Source: Lysobacterales bacterium (GTDB lineage: Bacteria > Pseudomonadota > Gammaproteobacteria > Xanthomonadales > Xanthomonadaceae). Taken from it: 12,706 nt of DNA. Shown here in pieces: positions 6,075 to 12,670 of the stretch; within the stretch, counting starts at the first letter, position 1, and each line of letters starts with the position of its first letter. The notes under the pieces were generated by a model, which made no database searches, was not told where the DNA came from, and worked only from the letters and a program-made list of their open reading frames with translations. The stretch spans positions 1 to 12,706 of the forward strand of contig JAGRJX010000207.1 of assembly GCA_020442545.1 (NCBI GenBank), in the 5' to 3' direction. The translations under genes were made by a program, and so were the position numbers.

Positions 6075-7484
6075 CTACTCCACCACGGCCTGCTGCAGCA
6101 CCGTCGACGGCTTGCCGATCAGATCGGCGGTGAGCTCACGGAGCTCCGCCAGCGATGCCTTTCCACCGCTCGACGCCAGCTGTCGCACCACGTCGTCGAG
6201 ACTGGCGTCTTCGTCACCGGACTCGCGGATTTCGCGGTCCAGCGCGGCAAGCAGGGTAACGGCGCGGGCGGTGCGCTTGCCGCTGGAACTGTCCGCCACC
6301 AGCGTCTTTACGCGGCGACCGTGGTTTTTCATCCATTCCAGCGCCCGCTGGCGGCGGTCCTCGCTGAGCAGGCCGATGCGGCTCATCAACTCGATGCTGT
6401 AGTACTCGGCGATGCCTTCGGCGATCCAGTCCTCGCCCTTCACGCCACGGATGCCGCTGACCACGTGGACCAGCTCGTGCACCAGCGTGCTGCTGCCGTT
6501 TTCGCTGATCAGCGGGCGATGCTCGTGAAGGTACAGCGAGCGTGGCGCGGACAGGCCGCCGCGCCACATCGGGTCCGGTGCCAGCACGATCAGCAGCTTG
6601 GGCGGGAGGCGGCCAAACACGCGCTGCAGTTCGATGCCCAGTGCGTTGGTCGCGCCCAGCACGTCGAGCCGGCGCGCGGCATGATCGATGGGCGCGGCCA
6701 CGCTGACCGCCATGCCCTCAACGCTTTCGCGACGCACGCCGAGCCTGCCGGCAAGAATCCAGCCTGTCGGGCGATCGAAACGCGTGTCCGGATTGACCAC
6801 CGCGTCACCGCCGCCATGCGCCGGCTTCCACGGCGTCTCCGCCGACCAGCCTTCCGGCAGATCATCGAAATGCAGCGTCGCCTGCGCGTAGGTATCGCGG
6901 GTTCCGCGGGTCCTCGCCGATGGCACCAGGTCGTCGCCGCGCAGCAGCGCCCAGTCGTCGGTGATTCGCGCGTCGTAGCCGCCGCTGCCGCGCTCGTGGT
7001 CGATGCGATAGCGATAGCGAAGCTCACCACCGTTGCGCGGCGGCGCCCAGACAAGGCGATCCCCGTTCCGTTCAACCTTGCCGTCGCCCTCGATGGCACG
7101 GTAGCGGGAGGCCGGCATGTGGAAGTCCAGACGGCTCAGGTGGCCGCTGCCGCGCCCCAGCGCGATGGTGACCGCCGCCGCACCCTCATCCGGCAGAAAG
7201 CGGACACGATAGTCGACGGGATAATGGCGGGCGTCTTCCGTCAGGGCAGGGTCCGGCCTGGCCACAGCCTCGTCGACGCCTGCTTCATCGGCGCCGGCAT
7301 CAGCATCCGCCAGCTCAGTGCCGACACCTGCGTGCCTGTCCCGCGCCATCGCTACGGTTGTCAGCGCGTCTTCGGCAGCACCGCCTTTCGCCGCCTGCGA
7401 CTGCGAGGCACTGCCACAGCCGATCAGCAGCATGAGCGGAGCCAGCCTGGAGAGACGCAAGAAGGGACGCAGCGATTGGGTCAT
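6075..7484 (-). CDS. Lipoprotein with HExxH zinc-metallopeptidase motif (gluzincin/M61-like)
   Basis: The predicted product has 469 residues from the ATG at 7484. The N-terminus has basic residues, a hydrophobic core and the lipobox LIGC with C23 as the acylated cysteine, so it should be a membrane-anchored lipoprotein. Residues about 30-80 are a low-complexity Ala/Asp/Glu linker. A probable beta-rich domain follows (about 85-290). The catalytic region has H336-E-L-V-H340, then WIAEGIAEYYS with E356 as the likely third zinc ligand. This resembles M61/M1-type gluzincins, but the spacing is HExxH-x15-E, shorter than the usual x18. No PDZ domain, common in M61, is evident after it. The frame is open to a GTG at 7556, but a start there would bury the lipobox further inside and overlap a possible promoter. 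The substrate is unknown. Confidence 0.8.
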   Translation of the reverse strand: MTQSLRPFLRLSRLAPLMLLIGCGSASQSQAAKGGAAEDALTTVAMARDRHAGVGTELADADAGADEAGVDEAVARPDPALTEDARHYPVDYRVRFLPDEGAAAVTIALGRGSGHLSRLDFHMPASRYRAIEGDGKVERNGDRLVWAPPRNGGELRYRYRIDHERGSGGYDARITDDWALLRGDDLVPSARTRGTRDTYAQATLHFDDLPEGWSAETPWKPAHGGGDAVVNPDTRFDRPTGWILAGRLGVRRESVEGMAVSVAAPIDHAARRLDVLGATNALGIELQRVFGRLPPKLLIVLAPDPMWRGGLSAPRSLYLHEHRPLISENGSSTLVHELVHVVSGIRGVKGEDWIAEGIAEYYSIELMSRIGLLSEDRRQRALEWMKNHGRRVKTLVADSSSGKRTARAVTLLAALDREIRESGDEDASLDDVVRQLASSGGKASLAELRELTADLIGKPSTVLQQAVVE

Positions 7485-7529
7485 GGCAGGCACAAATCGG
7501 GCAAGGTCAGGTCGCATGCAGGAGCGCAG

Positions 7530-7558
7530 ACGGTAGCGACGGCGGTGCTCGATCACAA
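7530..7558 (-). promoter_or_regulatory. possible sigma-70 promoter for the lipoprotein gene
   Basis: On the - strand, TTGTGA (7558-7553) and TACCGT (7535-7530) are separated by exactly 17 bases, matching four and three of the six consensus bases. Transcription would begin near 7523, giving a leader of roughly 40 bases before the ATG at 7484. The boxes are weak, so this is tentative. It lies between the aldolase terminator and the lipoprotein start, where a promoter is needed. Confidence 0.28.
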
Positions 7559-7596
7559 GCGCGACCGCACCGCTGCTTCAGCCGGCGTCCAGCATG

Positions 7597-7621
7597 AAAA
7601 CGCCGGCGCGTGGCCGGCGTT
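7597..7621 (-). terminator. Rho-independent terminator after the aldolase gene
   Basis: Read on the - strand, AACGCCGGC pairs perfectly with GCCGGCGTT in a nine-base stem around a five-base loop, and the T-run GTTTTC ends the structure. It starts 26 bases after the aldolase stop codon. It separates aldolase transcription from the downstream lipoprotein gene, which therefore needs its own promoter. Confidence 0.8.
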
Positions 7622-7647
7622 CTCGGAACATCGATGCAGGCATTGGC

Positions 7648-8655
7648 TCAGTTGCCGGGCCACTGCCCAAGCGCGGCGAGCCCGTTGTCGCGGGCGCGCT
7701 GGAACACGGTTTCCTGCGCACGGTCGTGGTTTCCCACCATGTCTGCACCCCACAGCTTGAGCGCGGCAGACTGCATGGCGCGACCATAGCTGAAGCTCAG
7801 CGGCCACGGCAGGTTGCCCTTGCGGTTCATGGCGTCAAGATGCGCGGTGGCGCGCTCGTCGCTCTGCCCGCCGGACAGGAACACGATGCCCGGCAGGTTG
7901 GCCGGAACCGTCGCCTTCAGGCAGCGGATCGTGGCTTCGGCCACTTCATCGACACTGGCCTGCTCGGCGCATTCTGAACCGGACACCACCATGCTGGCCT
8001 TGAGAATGGTGCCCTCGATCAGCACGCCATGTTCGTACAGCGCACCGAACAGCGAGCGCAGCGTCGCTTCGGTGACGTCATAGCAGACCTCGATGTCGTG
8101 GTCGCCGTCCATCAGCACTTCAGGCTCGACCATCGGCACGATGCCGGCTTCCTGACATAGCGCCGCATAGCGCGCCAGCGCATGGCAGTTGGCTTCAATG
8201 CAGGTACCGGACGGTGCGTCGTCGGCGATACGGATCACCGCGCGCCACTTGGCGAAGCGTGCGCCCAGCTTCGCGTATTCGGCCAGCCGCTCGCGCAGGC
8301 CGTCAAGGCCCTCGGTAACCACCTCGCCGGGGAACCCGGCCAGCGGCTTGGCGCCCGTGTCGACCTTGATGCCGGGAATCACCCCGGCGTCCTGCATCAC
8401 CTGGGTGAACGGCACGCCGTCCTTCGTGCTCTGACGCAGCGTCTCGTCGTAGAGGATGGCGCCAGAAATGTGCTGGCCGAGGTTCGGCGCGGTCAGCAGC
8501 ATTTCGCGATAGGCGCGGCGATGTTCTTCGGTATTTTCGACGTTGACCGACGCCAGGCGCTTGGCAATGGTGCCGGTGGATTCGTCGATGGCGATGATGC
8601 CCTTGCCGGGCGCAACCATCGCGCGGGCGATGTCTTCGAGCTGGTCGATGCTCAT
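7648..8655 (-). CDS. Class I fructose-bisphosphate aldolase
   Basis: The enzyme reversibly splits fructose 1,6-bisphosphate into dihydroxyacetone phosphate and glyceraldehyde 3-phosphate through a Schiff base, in glycolysis and gluconeogenesis. The 335-residue product follows the eukaryote-type class I pattern. D24 lies in IAIDESTGTI, K97 in GIKVDTG, K136 in FAKWRAVI, E177 and E179 in VPMVEPEVLMDG, the Schiff-base lysine K219 in EGTILKASMV, LSGGQSDE at 260-267, and the phosphate-binding R292 in SYGRAMQ. The Schiff-base region reads LKASM where animal enzymes have LKPNM. The product ends in GQWPGN, without the long tyrosine-ended tail of animal enzymes. I chose the ATG at 8655 over an in-frame start at 8697 because the upstream start overlaps the TATAAT box and AGGA precedes 8655. 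It has its own promoter and terminator. Confidence 0.95.
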   Translation of the reverse strand: MSIDQLEDIARAMVAPGKGIIAIDESTGTIAKRLASVNVENTEEHRRAYREMLLTAPNLGQHISGAILYDETLRQSTKDGVPFTQVMQDAGVIPGIKVDTGAKPLAGFPGEVVTEGLDGLRERLAEYAKLGARFAKWRAVIRIADDAPSGTCIEANCHALARYAALCQEAGIVPMVEPEVLMDGDHDIEVCYDVTEATLRSLFGALYEHGVLIEGTILKASMVVSGSECAEQASVDEVAEATIRCLKATVPANLPGIVFLSGGQSDERATAHLDAMNRKGNLPWPLSFSYGRAMQSAALKLWGADMVGNHDRAQETVFQRARDNGLAALGQWPGN

Positions 8656-8696
8656 GCTGTCTGTCCTGTCTCGTGCCGAACCGTGGTAAGCCGCCA

Positions 8697-8724
8697 ATTA
8701 TAGCCGTCTCCGGCAGTCTGTCGG
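8697..8724 (-). promoter_or_regulatory. Sigma-70 promoter of the aldolase gene
   Basis: On the - strand a perfect TATAAT (8702-8697) is preceded, across 16 bases, by CCGACA (8724-8719), which matches four of six -35 positions. Predicted initiation near 8690 leaves a leader of about 35 bases before the ATG at 8655. This is the clearest promoter in the window and fits a highly expressed glycolytic enzyme. Confidence 0.65.
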
Positions 8725-8739
8725 AAGCCTGCCCGCGGA

Positions 8740-9600
8740 TCAGTCTGCGCCCGCGGCGGCAGCCCCATCGACAGTGCCGTTCCCAGCCAGAACATGCACC
8801 GTCCGCTGCGGGAACGGTATCTCGATGCCGGCTTCATCCAGCGCCGACTTGATGTCGCGCAGCAGTGCGCCGCGCACCGGCCAGTAGTCTCCGGTGTTCA
8901 CCCAAGGCCGCACCATCAGGTCCACGCTGGATTCGTTGAGGCTTTCCACCATCAGTACCGGCTCGGGGTCTTTCAGCACGCGCTCCTCGCGCGCGAGGAC
9001 GCCACGGATGATGTCCATGGCCTGGGCGGCTTCGGCGGCGTAGCCAATGCCGATCAGCAGGTCGATGCGGCGGGTGCCGTTGAACGAATAATTGATGATC
9101 GGATTACCCAGTACCTGCGCGTTGGGCATGGACACGTCGCGGTTGTCGCCGGTGGTCATCCGCGTCAGCAGCATGCCGACTTCGCGCACCACGCCGCTCA
9201 TGCCGCCGACCTCGACGAAGTCACCCTTGCGGAACGGCTTGAACAGGATGATCAGCACGCCCGACGCCAGGTTGGCCAGCGAGCCCTGCATGGCGAGGCC
9301 GATGGCCAGACCGGCGGCACCGACCGCCGCCACCAGCGACGCCGACGGCACGCCCAGCCGATCCAGCGCCGCGACGCAGACCAGCACCAGCAGCACGCCG
9401 AAGCCGACCTTGCCCATGAAGTCGATGACGGTCGGATCACTACCGGCGCGCTGCATCGCGAGCTGCATGATCTTCGAGACGCGTCGGGCAACCCAGCGGC
9501 CAATCAGGAAAATCGCCAGCGCCGCCACGATCCGCCCGCCCCACTCCCAGGCCGTCGTCTCGACGATCGCCCAGTCAATCCGGTCTGTCAGATCCTTCAT
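8740..9600 (-). CDS. mscS: Small-conductance mechanosensitive channel MscS
   Basis: MscS is a homoheptameric inner-membrane channel that opens on moderate membrane tension and protects against hypo-osmotic shock. The product is 286 residues, the length of E. coli MscS. TM1 (about 22-40) and TM2 (about 64-82) form the sensor. TM3 (about 88-121) is the glycine/alanine-rich pore helix with GAAGLAIGLAMQGSLANLASG. It leads into FKPFRKGDFVEVGGMSG, the start of the cytoplasmic beta domain. MPNAQVLGNPIINYS (158-172), and IPFPQRTVHV near the C-terminus, complete the signature. The ATG at 9600 is preceded by AGGAG with five bases between; the open frame further upstream lacks channel sequence and runs into the preceding terminator. 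It is the minimal single-core member, without the extra domains of MscK or MscM. Confidence 0.96.
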   Translation of the reverse strand: MKDLTDRIDWAIVETTAWEWGGRIVAALAIFLIGRWVARRVSKIMQLAMQRAGSDPTVIDFMGKVGFGVLLVLVCVAALDRLGVPSASLVAAVGAAGLAIGLAMQGSLANLASGVLIILFKPFRKGDFVEVGGMSGVVREVGMLLTRMTTGDNRDVSMPNAQVLGNPIINYSFNGTRRIDLLIGIGYAAEAAQAMDIIRGVLAREERVLKDPEPVLMVESLNESSVDLMVRPWVNTGDYWPVRGALLRDIKSALDEAGIEIPFPQRTVHVLAGNGTVDGAAAAGAD

Positions 9601-9661
9601 GGCTTCTCCTGAATTCAAGAAACAATTGACCCTTCCCGCAAACCCTACCGTTGTCTGGCGC

Positions 9662-9695
9662 AAAAATGGAATCGCCCGGCAGTGAACCGGGCGAT
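9662..9695 (-). terminator. Rho-independent terminator between the TonB-like pair and mscS
   Basis: On the - strand ATCGCCCGG and CCGGGCGAT pair perfectly in a nine-base stem with a seven-base loop, followed after a short gap by TTTTT (9666-9662). It lies 24 bases after the stop of the downstream paralogue and about 60 bases before the mscS start. It therefore ends transcription of the pair, and mscS should have its own promoter. Confidence 0.75.
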
Positions 9696-9719
9696 CCGAG
9701 GCTGATCTGTGTCGAAAGC

Positions 9720-10352
9720 CTAGCGGCTTGTTTGCACAACCGCGGGCTGCAGGCGCCGGGAGACATTATCAGCGTGAATGCGCTGGCCGGGCATCGTGTT
9801 GGGAGGCCAGAAAGCGGCGGGGATGCGATCGGCTCGGGAACTGCGTCCCTTTCCAAGGGATGAATCACCGCCAATGGCCGCCAGCTCGTCATTGCTGGTG
9901 CGGCAATGACTGCGAACCGCGGCCTTGCTTGCCACGTCATCGGCCATGAACCCGAAGGTCGACACCGTCATCGACGGCGTCGGCTCAGCCCCCGCAACTG
10001 GCTGGAAACGCCATGACGCCACGGCCACCGCTGCGGCCCGAGCGAACTCGTCTTCGTGCAGTTCAGCACTCGCTTTGCGCCCGTTCACGCTGTCCCAGGC
10101 TTTCAGTACGACCGCCGGCGAAGTCAATCCGTACTTGTCGACCCGATAGGCAATGGCCACGCAGGCATTTACCGCGTCGGCCAGCATTGTTTCCGGATAG
10201 CCAGCCACAGACAGCGAATGGCCATCGGCCACTGTCCAGTACTTGCCCAGCTCTCCTTCAGGGACGATCCGGTCTGCGGCGCAAACCGTGCCAGCGGCTG
10301 CCAGCAGCGCCATGACTGGCAAGCCGCGTGTCAGTGAATGGAATCGCTTCAT
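9720..10352 (-). CDS. Exported protein with TonB C-terminal-like core, downstream copy of tandem pair
   Basis: This is a 210-residue predicted periplasmic protein of no named family. The N-terminus is a signal peptide (basic MKRFHSLTRG, then a hydrophobic core) with likely signal peptidase I cleavage after TVCA, residue 25. The core at about 50-135 follows the order of a TonB C-terminal domain: AGYPETM, CVAIAYRVDKYGLTS, an alanine-rich helix ending AVASWRFQPV, then PTPSMTVSTFGF. C64 and C150 are the only cysteines after the signal peptide and match C64 and C151 of the neighbour. The last 50 residues are basic, Pro-containing and unlike the neighbour's tail. The ATG at 10352 has a strong GGAGG seven bases ahead. 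It lies 78 bases after the paralogue, probably in the same transcript, and ends at an intrinsic terminator. A TonB-like role is inference; no transmembrane anchor or proline-rich linker is present. Confidence 0.75.
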   Translation of the reverse strand: MKRFHSLTRGLPVMALLAAAGTVCAADRIVPEGELGKYWTVADGHSLSVAGYPETMLADAVNACVAIAYRVDKYGLTSPAVVLKAWDSVNGRKASAELHEDEFARAAAVAVASWRFQPVAGAEPTPSMTVSTFGFMADDVASKAAVRSHCRTSNDELAAIGGDSSLGKGRSSRADRIPAAFWPPNTMPGQRIHADNVSRRLQPAVVQTSR

Positions 10353-10430
10353 GCTCCTTCCTCCACAACAAGTTTAGACATCGAATTTCTTCGCCGCCGC
10401 GACTCCTCGGCGACCTTGCAAGATCTGCGA

Positions 10431-11048
10431 TCAACCACCGTTGACGGCCCGGTTGATAGCGTTGGCCGTGTCGCGTTGTTCCCGGCGATAGCGATTTTCC
10501 TGACCCTGACGCAGAATGCCGTCCTCGCGGCGCGCCGAACGGGTGGCCACTTCGGAGCGAGCATGTTCGATGCTGGCGGCCAGGTTTTCGACACGACAAT
10601 GGCTGCGAAGCTCATGCACATCCACGTTGGCCTGAGCGCCGAATGTCAGGGTGGCCACGGTCACGGTAGGCACCGGGTCGGTCACCTCGGGCCTCGGCTT
10701 GAAGCGCCAGTTCGACAAGGCACCTGCTCCGGCAGAAGCAAAAGCCTGCCAGAAACCGACCACGGGCTCCTTGTCCTCGGACACGCTGTTCCACTGGTCC
10801 AGCACCAAGAAGTCCGATGTGCTGCCGTCTTCGCCGATGCGGTAAGCAATGGCCATGCAGACGTTGGCGGCCGTCGACAGGTAGTGCGCCGGATAGCCTG
10901 CCGCTTCGAAGCTGGCGCCGTCGCCGGCCATCCACTTGTCGCCAATGGTTCCCTCTGCGGCGAAACGCTCGCCCCCACCGGCAATTGCGGCGGCCGATAT
11001 CGCCAGGAACCCAACGACAAACAGGCCGGAACGAAGCATCGTCTTCAT
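10431..11048 (-). CDS. Exported protein with TonB C-terminal-like core, upstream copy of tandem pair
   Basis: This is a 205-residue predicted periplasmic protein, clearly a paralogue of the next gene. The signal peptide (MKTMLRSGLFVVGFLAISAAAIA) probably ends after residue 23. The shared core runs AGYPAHYL (50-57), NVCMAIAYRIGEDGSTS (62-78), LDQWNSV, then an alanine-rich helix ending LSNWRFKPRP (111-120), VPTVTVATLTFG and RSHCR (148-152). The order strand, helix with W-R-F/Y-x-P, strand is that of the TonB C-terminal domain, but the conserved glycine before the first strand is replaced by C64. C64 and C151 are its only cysteines. Residues 160-205 are an Arg/Glu-rich, probably helical tail absent from the paralogue. 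The ATG at 11048 has GGGGAG six bases ahead; the frame is open to 11117, but the earlier starts give no signal peptide at the N-terminus. Function unknown. Confidence 0.78.
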   Translation of the reverse strand: MKTMLRSGLFVVGFLAISAAAIAGGGERFAAEGTIGDKWMAGDGASFEAAGYPAHYLSTAANVCMAIAYRIGEDGSTSDFLVLDQWNSVSEDKEPVVGFWQAFASAGAGALSNWRFKPRPEVTDPVPTVTVATLTFGAQANVDVHELRSHCRVENLAASIEHARSEVATRSARREDGILRQGQENRYRREQRDTANAINRAVNGG

Positions 11049-11054
11049 AGTCTT

Positions 11055-11060
11055 CTCCCC
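11055..11060 (-). promoter_or_regulatory. Shine-Dalgarno site fixing the start of the upstream TonB-like protein
   Basis: GGGGAG, read on the - strand, is six bases before the ATG at 11048. With the signal peptide beginning at that ATG, it decides against the longer open frame from 11117. Confidence 0.6.
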
Positions 11061-11191
11061 ATCGATCAGCGGCGTTCGCGCCATGGTTGCGGACGCCATG
11101 GCCAGCAATCTAGCCAAGGCAAACTGAATGTGGCCCTACCACCGGTAAAGGTCCAGCGGAAAGCATGCGATGCGCAATATCGGTTCCACAA

Positions 11192-12670
11192 CTACAGCTC
11201 GCCGAGCCCTTCCGCGCGACCGTCCTGGCCGACGACCAGCAGACGCAGGGTATTGGTGCTGCCGCGCTGCTCCATGTGATCACCGCTGGTAATCAGAACG
11301 CGATCGCCGACGTGCAACGTATCCAGCTCGAACAGCTGGCGAATCGCGGCGCGGGCAGCCTTGCGCGGCGGTTCGCCCTGGCTGTCGAAATCGATCGGAT
11401 GCACGTCGCGCATCATGCCCATCCGGCGTCGCGCGTGGGCGTGCCGGGACAGCCCGTAAATCGGAACCGCGCTGCGGTGGCGCGACAGGAACCGCGCCGT
11501 TCCCCCGGACTCGGTCAGCGCGATGATCGCCCGCACGCGGATGTGTTCGGCAAGGAACATCGACGCCATCGCAATCGCCTGATCGGCATGCTGCAGGCCA
11601 CGCGGGGCGGCCTCGAAATCGGTGTCGGTGTCGAACTGGCGCTCGGCGCCGAGGCAGATGCGCACCATCGCCTCGACCGCGCGCACCGGATAGCTGCCGG
11701 CCGCGGTTTCCTGCGACAGCATCACCACGTCGGTACCGTCGATCACGGCATTGGCGACGTCCAGCACTTCGGCGCGGGTCGGAATCGGGCTGTCGACCAT
11801 CGACTGCAGCATCTGCGTGGCGGTGATCACCAGCTTGTTGCGCGCCAGCGTCTCGCGAATGATCTTCTTCTGCAGGCCGGGCAGCTCGGCATCGCCAATT
11901 TCCACGCCGAGATCGCCGCGCGCGACCATCACCACGTCGCTGGCATCGATGATCTCATCGAGGTTGGTGATCGCCTCTGCGCGCTCGATCTTGGCCACGA
12001 TAGCCGCGTCGGAACCGGCCTCGCGCGCGAGCTTGCGCGCCTCTTCGATGTCGACGGCGGTACGGCAGAAGGAAATCGCGATGAAATCCACGCCCAATTC
12101 GGCGGCGGTGCGGATGTCCGTGCGATCCCTTTCAGTGAGCGCGCCCAGCGACAGGCCGCCGCCCAGGCGATTCAGGCCCTTGCGATCAGACAGCTTGCCG
12201 TCGGTCAGCACCGTCGTGCGGATGCGCTCGCCATCCACCGCATCCACGCGCAGCGCGACCAGCCCATCGTCCAGCAGCAGCGTGTCGCCGGCGGCGACGT
12301 CGTTGACCAGACCGAGGTAGCTGACCGCGACCCAGCTGGCATCACCCGCGCCCGCATCATCGCTGCAGACCAGGTCGAAGCGGTCGCCGGCCTTGATGCT
12401 GACCGGACCGTCGGCGAAGCGCTCGATGCGGATCTTCGGCCCCTGCATGTCGGCGAGGATGCCGATCTCGCAGCCGGCGCTTTCCGCCGCCGCGCGAATG
12501 GCGTCGACGCGGGCTTTCTGCGATTCCGCGCTGCCGTGCGAGAAGTTGAGGCGGACCTGATTGACACCGGCGCGGATCAGCTCGTCCAGCACGCCGGGCG
12601 CGTCGGTGGCGGGACCCAGCGTGGCCAGAATCTTGGTGCGACGCAGGGCGTCGGTAGGCGGTTTGTGCAT
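11192..12670 (-). CDS. pykA: Pyruvate kinase, type II (PykA-like)
   Basis: Pyruvate kinase transfers phosphate from phosphoenolpyruvate to ADP, giving pyruvate and ATP, the last step of glycolysis. The 492-residue product begins RRTKILATLGPAT and has R40 in QVRLNFSHG. MQGPKIRI (75-82) follows, then the B domain (about 85-165). The signature IVAKIERAEAI (224-234) carries catalytic K227 and the Mg2+ ligand E229; D253 in ARGDLGVEIGD is the second ligand, and ITATQML (282-288) supplies T285. The segment KGLNRLGGGLSLGALTERD matches the KGIN-LGGGLS-ALTEKD form of E. coli PykA rather than the NLPG form of PykF. The PykA/PykF paralogue is therefore assigned with fair certainty. The C-terminal domain (about 355-492) is complete. 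The start is the ATG at 12670, with only a weak AGG upstream. In related bacteria pgk often lies upstream of pyk; that region is outside the window. Confidence 0.95.
   Translation of the reverse strand: MHKPPTDALRRTKILATLGPATDAPGVLDELIRAGVNQVRLNFSHGSAESQKARVDAIRAAAESAGCEIGILADMQGPKIRIERFADGPVSIKAGDRFDLVCSDDAGAGDASWVAVSYLGLVNDVAAGDTLLLDDGLVALRVDAVDGERIRTTVLTDGKLSDRKGLNRLGGGLSLGALTERDRTDIRTAAELGVDFIAISFCRTAVDIEEARKLAREAGSDAAIVAKIERAEAITNLDEIIDASDVVMVARGDLGVEIGDAELPGLQKKIIRETLARNKLVITATQMLQSMVDSPIPTRAEVLDVANAVIDGTDVVMLSQETAAGSYPVRAVEAMVRICLGAERQFDTDTDFEAAPRGLQHADQAIAMASMFLAEHIRVRAIIALTESGGTARFLSRHRSAVPIYGLSRHAHARRRMGMMRDVHPIDFDSQGEPPRKAARAAIRQLFELDTLHVGDRVLITSGDHMEQRGSTNTLRLLVVGQDGRAEGLGEL

Noticed and set aside
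5931..7760. A 609-codon open frame on the + strand opposite the lipoprotein gene
   Set aside because: Its composition is typical of a shadow frame, with no motif, and it runs over the M28 end, the lipoprotein gene and the aldolase terminator. The - strand frame has a lipobox and HExxH and is the real gene.
8703..8739. Inverted repeat GGCAG/CTGCC after mscS as a terminator
   Set aside because: The stem is only five bases with a 12-base loop and no T-tract. The bases belong to the aldolase promoter region.
8794..9612. A 272-codon + strand frame opposite mscS
   Set aside because: It is His/Gln/Arg-rich shadow sequence; the opposite frame is an unmistakable MscS of canonical length.
10391..10413. 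GC-rich inverted repeat between the two paralogues as a terminator
   Set aside because: The TCGCCG/CGGCGA stem has an 11-base loop, and no T-run follows on either strand, so it would not be a rho-independent terminator. The pair is more likely co-transcribed.
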